From NCBI GenBank assembly GCA_937901435.1, contig CALGTJ010000164.1, positions 1 to 18,334 on the forward strand: a stretch of DNA of 18,334 bases, written 5' to 3'. This DNA comes from an uncultured Rhodobacter sp. (GTDB taxonomy: Bacteria > Pseudomonadota > Alphaproteobacteria > Rhodobacterales > Rhodobacteraceae). Below are positions 8,078-14,759 of the stretch, piece by piece. Made by a program: the position numbers and the translations under genes. The notes under the pieces were generated by a model, which ran no database searches, had not been told where the DNA came from, and saw nothing but the letters and a program-made list of their open reading frames with translations. Each line of letters begins with the position of its first letter. Positions within the stretch are counted from its first letter, which is position 1.

Positions 8078-8560
8078 ATGAAAAACACGCTACCTCAAAC
8101 GCTAATGACCCTTGCTGCCTGCACCCTCGGCCTGCTGCTTGGCCTGCTGCTTGGCCTGCCAATCGCGGCGCAGGCACAAGACCCGCAAGTGCCAGAGGCC
8201 GGGATACGCGTTCCCGCCGATGAGGTGAAATTCGCCCCGTTCCCGGCACCCGGCGTTCAGAGTGTCGCGCTCTATGGAGGGGTCGGGACGGAAATGCCGA
8301 CGGCGATGACATCGCTGCTCGACCCGGCCACCTACGAAGTTCTGCCACACACGCATTCGCATGCGTATTGGGCGATGGTCGTGAAAGGCCGGATGCAGCA
8401 TTGGGAGCTTTCCGAACCAGATCGCGGGCCGGACCTTCTGCCCGGGTCCTATTGGTTCCAGCCCGGCGGCGTGCCCCATGCCGAAGATTGCCTTGGCCCC
8501 GAGGTTTGCCAGGTCTTCGTTGTCTTTGATGAACCGGCGGACTTTATGCCGGCGCAGTAG
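8078..8560 (+). CDS. Exported cupin-domain protein
   Basis: A 160-aa protein with a Sec signal peptide (hydrophobic core about 11-29, cleavage expected after AQA at 31-33) and a single small beta-barrel cupin domain. Likely metal ligands are His91, His93 and His95 in LPHTHSHAYW and His134 in GGVPHAED; Cys138 and Cys144 could form a disulfide. The usual Glu of cupin motif 1 is not obvious. An AGGA lies before the ATG at 8078; upstream in-frame codons overlap the preceding gene and are rejected. The signal-peptide core is built from a 12-bp tandem repeat (8129-8158). Its place in the hydroxylase unit and its export suggest a periplasmic role on the same compound. Specific activity is unknown. 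Confidence 0.8.
   Translation: MKNTLPQTLMTLAACTLGLLLGLLLGLPIAAQAQDPQVPEAGIRVPADEVKFAPFPAPGVQSVALYGGVGTEMPTAMTSLLDPATYEVLPHTHSHAYWAMVVKGRMQHWELSEPDRGPDLLPGSYWFQPGGVPHAEDCLGPEVCQVFVVFDEPADFMPAQ
8129..8158 (+). repeat. 12-bp tandem repeat in the cupin signal peptide
   Basis: GGCCTGCTGCTT occurs at 8129-8140 and 8141-8152, followed by a half copy GGCCTG at 8153-8158. The unit is in frame and encodes Gly-Leu-Leu-Leu, lengthening the hydrophobic core by four residues per copy. Confidence 0.85.
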
Positions 8561-8573
8561 ATCCGTTTCCCCC

Positions 8574-8603
8574 AAGGCCCTGCGGCACAAGGTGCCGGGC
8601 CTT
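8574..8603 (+). other. Strong intercistronic hairpin
   Basis: AAGGCCC (8574-8580) pairs with GGGCCTT (8597-8603). Inside, GGCAC (8584-8588) pairs with GTGCC (8592-8596) around the loop AAG, leaving a 3-nt TGC bulge on the left arm: twelve pairs in all. It lies 13 nt after the cupin stop and 21 nt before the next start. No T run follows, so it may protect the upstream message or partly attenuate transcription into the last gene of the unit. Confidence 0.6.
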
Positions 8604-8624
8604 GATTGATGCCAAGGAGCCTGC

Positions 8625-9038
8625 ATGACACCAACGATCAGATGGGCGATCACGCTTTTGATGGGCGCCACGATTTTTCGGGCTCAGACAGTGCTGTTCC
8701 TGCCCGAATTGCAGATGTTCGGCGGGATCGCGCCCGATGGCTGGTTCGGCCCGTGGCTCAGCGACGCGATCATCGGTTTTACATTACCGGTGATGCTCTA
8801 CCTGTTCTGGGTCAGGCGCAGCGTGGCAGTCTGGGGAGTGCTTGTCGCCTACAACGCCGTGGGGGCGTTCGACTATTCGCAGGGACTGATTACGCAGTTT
8901 ATCAATCCCCTGCCGGTGGAAATTGCCTCGACCGCGACGATCTATGTGGGTATCGGCCTTTTCATGGGATTTCAGCTTGTGGCGCTCGGGTTGCTGTTTC
9001 GTCGGGACGTCTTCGCCGACGTAATAGGCCGCCCCTGA
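8625..9038 (+). CDS. Small integral membrane protein, unknown function
   Basis: Hypothetical membrane protein of 137 aa with about four hydrophobic segments (near 5-25, 45-62, 67-82 and 103-125) joined by short loops. AAGGAG at 8614-8619, 5 nt before the ATG, is a good ribosome site. I do not recognise the family. It is the last gene in the unit begun by the 2Fe-2S subunit, separated from the cupin gene by a strong hairpin, so its expression may differ from that of the earlier genes. A role in anchoring or accepting electrons from the exported hydroxylase is possible but only inferred from position. Confidence 0.7.
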   Translation: MTPTIRWAITLLMGATIFRAQTVLFLPELQMFGGIAPDGWFGPWLSDAIIGFTLPVMLYLFWVRRSVAVWGVLVAYNAVGAFDYSQGLITQFINPLPVEIASTATIYVGIGLFMGFQLVALGLLFRRDVFADVIGRP

Positions 9039-9068
9039 TGCACGATCATCCTGCGCGCCCTGAGCATC

Positions 9069-9311
9069 GTGATATACGCTTGGTTGCTGTTCGCTGTGGT
9101 GGCCACCCAAGCCAGCTACGCAGAGATCAATTCCGGAACCGCATTCGGCTTTTCCACCCGCGAGGATCCGCAACCCGGTTTGGGCCCTTTCGGCAAGCGG
9201 ATCGATAGAACCCTTGGAAACCTCAAACCACCCCCAACGCCTTTAGAACCCGTTCTGGCGTCATGGGCATTTGGTCGAGCCGCCCAGCCAGCGGCCTCAA
9301 GGCATCGTTGA
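9069..9311 (+). CDS. Doubtful small exported protein or gene remnant
   Basis: An 80-codon frame opening with GTG, whose first 18 residues look like a Sec signal peptide (hydrophobic IYAWLLFAVV, then ASYA before Glu). It is in the same frame as the preceding membrane-protein gene, 30 nt beyond that gene's TGA, so readthrough would join the two. There is no ribosome site, and the last 90 bp overlap the end of the opposite-strand molybdopterin subunit gene. It could be a degraded gene or chance. Low confidence. Confidence 0.2.
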   Translation: MIYAWLLFAVVATQASYAEINSGTAFGFSTREDPQPGLGPFGKRIDRTLGNLKPPPTPLEPVLASWAFGRAAQPAASRHR

Positions 9312-11595
9312 CGGCGTTCATCACGGCAGCGGGGGCGCCTCCGGTGCCGGCTTCGCCTGCGCCTTTGGCCCCGAGGACAGACGTGCGGGTTGGCGTTTCC
9401 ACGTGTTTGACCACGATATCGGGCATTTCCCCGGCCATGGGCACAAGGTAGTCGGCCATGGTGGCGTTTTGCATTTGGCCGTCATCGGAATAGAGGATCT
9501 CTTCGTACAAGGCCCCGCCGATGCCCTGCACCACGCCGCCGCGCACCTGTTCGTCGACCAGCATGGGGTTGATGACGCGGCCACAATCCTCGACCGCCCA
9601 AAAGTTCAGGACCTGTGTGATCCCCGTCTCGACATCAACCTCCACATAGGCGGCCATCGCCCCATTGGTGAAGACAAAGGGAAAGTCGGTGACACGGTAG
9701 TGGCGCGTGGCGATCAGTTCGGGTTTCAGGTCCGATGGCAGTTCGTTGCCCCGGTAATAGACGGTCTTGGCAAGGTCACTTAGGGTCATACGGATACCCG
9801 TGGCGTCGGTCACAGCACCGTCGACGATATCAAGGCTGTCGGCCTCGGTTTGCAGCATCACGGCAGCAACGCCCAGCACCTGTTCCTTCAGCGCCAGAGC
9901 GCCTTGCAGCATCGCCTCGCCCCCGATCCCCGCGCCGCGAGAGGCCCATGTGCCACCGCCATAGGGCGTGGTGTCGGTGTCGCCGGTGGTGACCTTGACC
10001 CGTTCAATCGGGATACCAAAGATACCCGCGGCGATCTGGGCAAGGATGGCGTTGGTGCCTTGACCTTGCTCTGTGATCGACGAGGATATCCGCAAACCAC
10101 CGCCTGCATCCAGCCGCACCGTTGCGCCGTCCTGCGCTGATATGGGCGCGCCGCCGATGCCGTAGAACATGGGCGAGGGGTTGGTAACCTCGACCATGGA
10201 AACGAGGCCGATACCGCGATAGACGCCCCGCGCGCGCGCCTCTGCCTGATCGGCCAGCAGGGCGGTGTAGTCCATGGTTTCGGCCAGTGTTTCCAGCGAT
10301 TTCTGGTGTGACAGGTCGGCGAGTTTCATCCCCGAAGCGGACAGACGAGGATAGCTGTCGTCCGCCATCAGATTGCGGCGACGCATCTCGACCGGGTCAA
10401 TGCCCAGCGCGGCCCCGGCCTCGTCCAGTAGGCCATCAGCGACGGCCATGGCGATGGGGTGGCCGACGGCACGGTATTGGCACATCAGGTTCTTGTTCTG
10501 GAAAACGACGCGGGCCCGGGCGCGATAGTGGTCCATCACGTAAGGCGCACCGGTGAGGTTCAGCACCTGATTGGCCTCGATCGCTGAGGTGCGCGGGTAC
10601 ATGGAATAGGGGCCGATACCGGTGATGTCGTCAAAGTCGATGCCGACGATGGTGCCATCCGCCTTCACCCCCATGCGGGCCTTGATGATGTGGTCGCGGG
10701 CGTGGATGTCTGTGAGAAAGCTCTCGTTCCGGTCGGCGGCGAATTTTACCGGACGCCCCAGCAGTTTGGCGACGGCAGCGGTGGCGATCTCGTCCCCGTA
10801 AGTGTGGATCTTGATCCCGAAAGAGCCGCCCACGTCGCGCGCGATGACGCGCACGTTTTCCTCTGGCAGGTGCAGGTGTTTGCCAAGGATCGCCTGCATC
10901 ATATGCGGGGCCTGACCCGAATAGTGAAAGGTCAGCTGATCCTCTGACGGGTTGAATTCGACCACTACGGCGCGGGGTTCAAGGGTGACGCCGGTGTGAC
11001 GGCCAAAGGTGAAATCACGAGAGACGATGGTGACGCCGGGTTGCGCAAAAGCGGTGTCGATGTCGCCGACGTTTACGGTGCGCTCCCAAGCGACATTTGT
11101 GCCTAGCTCTGGATGGATGAGGTCTGCATCGGGCAAGAGGGCCGCCTCGACGTCGCAGACGGGATCCAAGGGCTCAAGGTCTGCCTCGATCAGGGCGACG
11201 GCGTCCTCTGCCAAGGCGCGGCTATGGGCGACGACCATGGCGATGGGTTCGCCCTGCCAGCGGGCGCGGTCCACGGCGAGGGGCATTTGTGGCGGGCTTT
11301 GCAGGCCCGCAAGATGGGTAAGCGTGCCGACATAGGGTGTCACATGGTCGATCAGATCCGTGCCAACATAGACCGCGACAACACCGGGCGCAGCACGGGC
11401 GGCGTCGAGGTCAAAACCGTCGATACGGGCATGGGCATAAGGAGAGCGCAGGAAGGCGGCGTGCAGCATCCGGGGCAGTTGCAGATCGTCCACATAGGCG
11501 CCGCGTCCCTCTAGCAGGCGGGCGGCGTCGGCGCGGGGGACAGAGCGCCCTATGTAGGAGTTCGGGCGATCAAAGATGGTCAGGGGGCCGGTCAT
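9223..11595 (-). CDS. CoxL-like molybdopterin-binding large subunit of a three-component hydroxylase
   Basis: Catalytic subunit of 790 aa of a xanthine dehydrogenase/CO dehydrogenase-family enzyme, which hydroxylates a carbon of an aldehyde or N-heterocycle in the cytoplasm. The ATG at 11595 overlaps the 2Fe-2S gene stop by 4 bp (ATGA); a longer open frame to 11931 only reads through the neighbour gene out of frame. Seen motifs are GRGAYVDDLQLPRMLHAAFLRSPYAHARI at the start of the a/b hammerhead domain, RDVGGSFGIK, EQGQGTNAILAQIAAG, and the catalytic Glu748 in KGAGEAGTGGAP. The active-site loop reads QYRAVGH (residues 373-379), replacing AYRCSFR of true CO dehydrogenase and AYRGAGR of form II proteins; Ala376 stands where the CO-active Cys would be. 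It is therefore not a CO dehydrogenase. The substrate is unknown. Confidence 0.94.
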   Translation of the reverse strand: MTGPLTIFDRPNSYIGRSVPRADAARLLEGRGAYVDDLQLPRMLHAAFLRSPYAHARIDGFDLDAARAAPGVVAVYVGTDLIDHVTPYVGTLTHLAGLQSPPQMPLAVDRARWQGEPIAMVVAHSRALAEDAVALIEADLEPLDPVCDVEAALLPDADLIHPELGTNVAWERTVNVGDIDTAFAQPGVTIVSRDFTFGRHTGVTLEPRAVVVEFNPSEDQLTFHYSGQAPHMMQAILGKHLHLPEENVRVIARDVGGSFGIKIHTYGDEIATAAVAKLLGRPVKFAADRNESFLTDIHARDHIIKARMGVKADGTIVGIDFDDITGIGPYSMYPRTSAIEANQVLNLTGAPYVMDHYRARARVVFQNKNLMCQYRAVGHPIAMAVADGLLDEAGAALGIDPVEMRRRNLMADDSYPRLSASGMKLADLSHQKSLETLAETMDYTALLADQAEARARGVYRGIGLVSMVEVTNPSPMFYGIGGAPISAQDGATVRLDAGGGLRISSSITEQGQGTNAILAQIAAGIFGIPIERVKVTTGDTDTTPYGGGTWASRGAGIGGEAMLQGALALKEQVLGVAAVMLQTEADSLDIVDGAVTDATGIRMTLSDLAKTVYYRGNELPSDLKPELIATRHYRVTDFPFVFTNGAMAAYVEVDVETGITQVLNFWAVEDCGRVINPMLVDEQVRGGVVQGIGGALYEEILYSDDGQMQNATMADYLVPMAGEMPDIVVKHVETPTRTSVLGAKGAGEAGTGGAPAAVMNAVNDALRPLAGRLDQMPMTPERVLKALGVV

Positions 11596-12071
11596 GTTTT
11601 GGCTCCTGTCTCGATCACGTCGCAGATCGCTTCGACAATCGACTGATAGCCGGTACAGCGACAGTAATTGCCAGAAATATGCTGGCGGATGGCGGTGCGG
11701 TCGGCGGTGCCACCCTTGTCGATATATTCCAGTGCACTGGCGAGCATTCCCGGCGTGCAAAAGCCGCATTGCAGGGCATTGTGCTCGGTAAAGGCAACGC
11801 GCAGGGCGGCGCTGCGTCCGCTGTCGGCGAGGCCTTCGATGGTGGTGACCTCTTGCCCGTCGGCTTGCACCGCGAGCATCAGACAGCCCCGCACGGGCGC
11901 ACCTGCGATTTCGACCGTGCAAGCGCCGCAAACGCCATGTTCGCAGCCCACATGAGAGCCGGTCAGTTGCGCCTCTGTGCGGATGAAATCGACGAGGTTC
12001 ATGCGGACAGGGACGGTGCGGGTGATCGCCTCGCCGTTAATGGTGATCGTGACGTCTTGTGTCTGGCTCAT
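11592..12071 (-). CDS. 2Fe-2S subunit (CoxS-like) of the three-component hydroxylase
   Basis: Electron-transfer subunit of 159 aa carrying both [2Fe-2S] clusters of a CoxMSL-type enzyme. The cysteines are Cys43, Cys48, Cys51 and Cys63 (VGCEHGVCGACTVEI, then RGC) for the ferredoxin-like domain, and Cys102, Cys105, Cys137 and Cys139 (QCGFCTPGM and NYCRCTGY) for the helical domain. It transfers electrons from the molybdenum site to FAD. It is coupled on both sides by 4-bp ATGA overlaps, with the FAD subunit gene upstream (12068-12071) and the large subunit gene downstream (11592-11595). This gives the order M-S-L and tight stoichiometric translation. Confidence 0.95.
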   Translation of the reverse strand: MSQTQDVTITINGEAITRTVPVRMNLVDFIRTEAQLTGSHVGCEHGVCGACTVEIAGAPVRGCLMLAVQADGQEVTTIEGLADSGRSAALRVAFTEHNALQCGFCTPGMLASALEYIDKGGTADRTAIRQHISGNYCRCTGYQSIVEAICDVIETGAKT

Positions 12072-12892
12072 ACTGTCATCCCCGCCAATGCGCGCCGCAG
12101 CACGACCCCTGCGTAGTGTTGTTTCGTTGCTGCCGAGGCGTTCAGGTCGCTGTCAAAGTCGATCTCTGACAGGCGCGCGACAGCAGCGTCGATATCGGTA
12201 GGATCGGCTGATAGCACATCCTCGGCCCCGGTCGCCCGGATGGCGCGATCTGCGACGCTGAAAAACGCGATGCGGAACTGGCCTTGGCGTTGGGCGATGG
12301 CGACACCGGCCATGGCGTAATCTCCGTGGCGTCGGGCGATTTCGTAAAAGCCGAAGTGATCACCCGGTGCGGCGACGGGAATGGAGACTGAGGTGAGCAA
12401 CTCGGTCGCCCTGCGGGCGGTCTCGTAGACGCCCAGAAAGAAGTCATCGACGGGGATGACACGTGTGTCCTCGGCGCTTTGCACAGTGATTTCAGCACCA
12501 AGGGCCAGCATGACCGCAGGCATTTCGGCAGCAGGATCGGCCAGCGCCAGAGAACCGCCGATCGTGCCACGGTTACGGATGGCGGAATGGGCGATATAGG
12601 GCAGGGCCTGCGCGATCAGGGGCGCGTGGATCAGTTCGGTTGCTTGTTCCAACGTCGCATATCGGGTCATTGCACCGATTGTCAGTTGGTCGCCCGTGAC
12701 AGACACACCCGCCAGATCGGAAATCCCGTTGAGATCGACCAAAAGCTCTGGCTGGGCGATGCGAAAGTTCATCATTGGCATCAGACTTTGCCCGCCTGCC
12801 AGCGCGGCGCTTTCAATGCTTTCATCCGCCAGCAAGGCCAAGGCCGCCGCAACGGTATCAGGCCGTTCGTATCGAAAATCAGCAGCCTTCAT
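12068..12892 (-). CDS. FAD-binding subunit (CoxM-like) of the three-component hydroxylase
   Basis: Flavoprotein medium subunit of 274 aa, first gene of the M-S-L unit. The two FAD-binding signatures of the family are seen: LAGGQSLMPMM (residues 31-41) and TIGGSLALADPAAE (110-123). A CO-dehydrogenase-type C-terminal domain follows (about 165-270). The ATG at 12892 has GGGGGGAG just upstream. The subunit passes electrons from the iron-sulfur clusters to a soluble acceptor such as NAD+ or to a quinone. The promoter must lie in the 127-bp gap shared with the divergent peroxiredoxin gene, which holds one copy of the shared box. Confidence 0.94.
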   Translation of the reverse strand: MKAADFRYERPDTVAAALALLADESIESAALAGGQSLMPMMNFRIAQPELLVDLNGISDLAGVSVTGDQLTIGAMTRYATLEQATELIHAPLIAQALPYIAHSAIRNRGTIGGSLALADPAAEMPAVMLALGAEITVQSAEDTRVIPVDDFFLGVYETARRATELLTSVSIPVAAPGDHFGFYEIARRHGDYAMAGVAIAQRQGQFRIAFFSVADRAIRATGAEDVLSADPTDIDAAVARLSEIDFDSDLNASAATKQHYAGVVLRRALAGMTV

Positions 12893-12930
12893 CGGCTCTC
12901 CCCCCTGTCGATCTTGTGACCGACACCTCT

Positions 12931-12959
12931 TTGTTTTGTGTAAGTTATCAATCTATAAA
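12931..12959 (+). promoter_or_regulatory. Candidate sigma-70-type promoter of the peroxiredoxin gene
   Basis: TTGTTT (12931-12936) and TATAAA (12954-12959) are separated by 17 nt. The -10 element is 60 nt before the peroxiredoxin ATG and overlaps box 2. Expected spacing, moderate match. Confidence 0.45.
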
Positions 12960-12962
12960 CAA
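12948..12962 (+). promoter_or_regulatory. Candidate shared regulatory box 2
   Basis: TCAATCTATAAACAA matches box 3 (TCAATCGATAAATAA, 14716-14730) at 13 of 15 positions. It lies between the divergent FAD-subunit gene (55 nt away) and peroxiredoxin gene (57 nt away), and overlaps the candidate -10 element of the latter. A repressor bound here could act on both directions (inference). Confidence 0.5.
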
Positions 12963-13019
12963 ACATCAAGGTAAACGAGTCACCGTCTGGCTTTTTGCCG
13001 CTTTCAGGAAGGAACAAAC

Positions 13020-13538
13020 ATGAGCACGAAACCAATGCCTGACACTCAGGCCCCCACGCTGTCCCTGCCTTTGGTGGGCGGCGGCATGTGGTCGCTTGCG
13101 GATCAAACGCCAGAAACATTCACGATGGTCGTGTTTTATCGCGGGCTGCATTGCCCGGTGTGCAATGGGTATCTGAACAAGCTGAACGATCTGATGGGGG
13201 CCTATACCGAGGCCGGATTTTCAGTTGTCGCTGTGTCGATGAATGATCAGGCCACGGCGGAAAAATCCAAGGCGGACTGGGGTTTGACCAATATCCCCGT
13301 CGCCTATGATCTAAGCGAGGCGGATGCGCGGGCGTGGGGGCTATATCTGACAAAGGGCATCAATGACGTTGAGGCCGAGACATTTGTCGAGCCCGGTACG
13401 TTCTGGATCCGCCCGGACGGTCGCCTGTATCTGATCGACATTGCGAATATGCCTTGGCCGCGTCCTGATCTGGAGTTTCTGCTGTCCAAGGTTCCGCTGA
13501 TTGCCGAGCGGAATTATCCAGCACGCGGGACAGCCTAG
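13020..13538 (+). CDS. Peroxiredoxin-like (AhpC/TSA) protein
   Basis: Thioredoxin-fold protein of 172 aa in the AhpC/TSA superfamily, expected to reduce peroxides in the cytoplasm. The active site is FYRGLHCPVCN with Cys45 and Cys48, a CxxC in place of the classical PxxxT/SxxC, as found in peroxiredoxin-like families. The later segment FWIRPDGRLYLID is the typical cis-Pro-proximal strand region. A strong AGGAAGGA ribosome site precedes the ATG. It faces away from the CoxMSL-type operon and shares its control region, which suggests protection from peroxide or superoxide produced by molybdenum and flavin hydroxylases. Its stop codon overlaps the stop of the TetR gene on the other strand within CTAG (13535-13538). 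Confidence 0.88.
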   Translation: MSTKPMPDTQAPTLSLPLVGGGMWSLADQTPETFTMVVFYRGLHCPVCNGYLNKLNDLMGAYTEAGFSVVAVSMNDQATAEKSKADWGLTNIPVAYDLSEADARAWGLYLTKGINDVEAETFVEPGTFWIRPDGRLYLIDIANMPWPRPDLEFLLSKVPLIAERNYPARGTA

Positions 13539-14200
13539 GTTCCGGTCACCAACCGTTTCAACCCGTCCAGAAGGCTGTCTATACCGAAACTAATAGCATT
13601 GTTGTTCGGGATGTTGGGCTGTTTGCCGTAAACAATCTTGATGACACCAAAGTAAAAGATGCCGCCATGGATCACCCAGGCGGCGTCAATTTCTTCTTCG
13701 CTGGCCGGTTCCGGGGACATGCCGGCCTCGAACCGGACCTCTGCGATGATCGGTTCCAGAATGCGCGAGACGACGACACTCATATACCGCGTGTTGATCT
13801 CAACGCCTTTAAGGCCGGAATAGAGGTAGATGCGCATCCAGTCTGGGTGAAAGATCGCGTCGGTATAATGTCCATAAAATTCGATCAGTCGCTCGCGCAG
13901 CGGGCGGGATCGGTCGGCAAACAAAGCTTCCCATTCCGGGTTCCAGCGGCGCACATAGACGGCGTCATAGACCTCTGAAATCAGATCCTGTTTAGAGGGG
14001 AAATAACGGTAGAGCAGCGGCTGGGTGACCCCAAGACGGCGCGCCAGTTCGCGGGTCGAGCTTTCGAACCCTTCTTCGGCAAAGAGCTTGATCGACTTCT
14101 GAATGAACTCTTCACGTCGTTGGTCCGAGGACAGACGGCGGCGCGGCTTTGCGTCTGCACCGCCCGCCTCTTGGGCATTCTCAGGCATCTTGCCACTCAT
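13535..14200 (-). CDS. TetR/AcrR-family transcriptional regulator
   Basis: One-component regulator of 221 aa. The N-terminal helix-turn-helix domain spans about residues 31-77, with EEGFESSTRELARRLGV and TQPLLYRYFPSKQDLISEVY showing the standard recognition helix and YxxFxSKxxL signature. The remaining 140 residues form a variable ligand-binding helical domain. The ATG at 14200 is chosen; alternatives are TTG at 14206 and ATG at 14188. The gene overlaps the end of the OsmC gene by 20 bp and is probably co-transcribed with it. It is the only regulator inside the CoxMSL/cyclase/monooxygenase region and is the obvious candidate for binding the shared box. Its ligand is unknown. Confidence 0.9.
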   Translation of the reverse strand: MSGKMPENAQEAGGADAKPRRRLSSDQRREEFIQKSIKLFAEEGFESSTRELARRLGVTQPLLYRYFPSKQDLISEVYDAVYVRRWNPEWEALFADRSRPLRERLIEFYGHYTDAIFHPDWMRIYLYSGLKGVEINTRYMSVVVSRILEPIIAEVRFEAGMSPEPASEEEIDAAWVIHGGIFYFGVIKIVYGKQPNIPNNNAISFGIDSLLDGLKRLVTGT

Positions 14201-14672
14201 CACCAATCTTCAACCTGTGTCCTACCTCTAAACCTTGTGACAGAGTCTGTTCGATAAAACACCCCTTTTTGGCAGCGGCCAGCAGGCGGTGCTGATCATC
14301 GGGCGTCGCGTCTGTATCAAGGGTCACGTCCAGATCGAACCCGACGGGCGCGGTGACATAGGGGTCGTTTCCTGTCTGCACGCCTTCCCAGTGCAGGCGC
14401 GCACGCACCTCGACATCGCGCAATTCAATGTGCAGACGTTTGGCGAAAGCACGGATCTGGGTCATCAGGCAACCGGTCAACGCGGCGGTGAAAAGCGCCA
14501 GAGGCGGCGGGGCGGTGCCGTCCCCCCCATGGAACGGACCCTCGTCGGTTGCCAGTTCAAAGCTCTCTTTCATCATCGGCCATTCCACCGAAATATCATT
14601 GCGCATCTTGCCAGAGGACCGGCCGACACCCTCAAACACCACCTCAAATCGTTTTTCCGGTCCAGTTGTCAT
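14181..14672 (-). CDS. OsmC-family protein
   Basis: OsmC/Ohr-fold protein of 163 aa. The two conserved cysteines of the family are seen as Cys68 in LTGCLM and Cys138 in KKGCFIEQTL, and the domain begins with the RNDISVEWPMM strand. Ohr-type members reduce organic hydroperoxides in the cytoplasm; many OsmC-like proteins have no proven substrate. GAGGAT before the ATG at 14672 is a fair ribosome site. It is the first gene of a two-gene unit with the TetR regulator and diverges from the cyclase gene across 87 bp that carry box 3 and an inverted GATTGA/TCAATC pair. Its presence beside a peroxiredoxin gene suggests that the pathway generates oxidants. Confidence 0.9.
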   Translation of the reverse strand: MTTGPEKRFEVVFEGVGRSSGKMRNDISVEWPMMKESFELATDEGPFHGGDGTAPPPLALFTAALTGCLMTQIRAFAKRLHIELRDVEVRARLHWEGVQTGNDPYVTAPVGFDLDVTLDTDATPDDQHRLLAAAKKGCFIEQTLSQGLEVGHRLKIGDEWQDA

Positions 14673-14689
14673 AGGTATCCTCGAATTCT

Positions 14690-14721
14690 GATTGACTTGG
14701 CCTCCAGTTAATTTTTCAATC
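14690..14721. repeat. Inverted GATTGA/TCAATC pair in the divergent control region
   Basis: GATTGA (14690-14695) and its exact complement TCAATC (14716-14721) flank 20 nt between the OsmC and cyclase genes. The right half is the first part of box 3. The arrangement would let a dimeric repressor contact both promoters. Six-base arms can also arise by chance. Confidence 0.35.
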
Positions 14722-14730
14722 GATAAATAA
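14716..14730 (+). promoter_or_regulatory. Candidate shared regulatory box 3
   Basis: TCAATCGATAAATAA lies 29 nt before the cyclase ATG and 43 nt from the OsmC start. It is the closest match to the consensus of the four boxes and contains a central ATCGAT palindrome. No -35 element sits 16-18 nt upstream of its GATAAA, which favours an operator over a plain -10 element here. Confidence 0.5.
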
Positions 14731-14759
14731 GCAAGAACTAAATGCTAAAGGAGGGACCC

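Noticed and set aside
11596..11931. N-terminal extension of the CoxL-like frame (112 extra codons)
   Set aside because: This part reads the 2Fe-2S gene out of frame and is Arg-rich. The ATGA junction at 11592-11595 and the family-typical N-terminus support the shorter start.
9223..12892. Aerobic carbon monoxide dehydrogenase (coxMSL)
   Set aside because: The large subunit lacks the AYRCSFR loop and its Cys, so the similarity is to the broader xanthine dehydrogenase family only.
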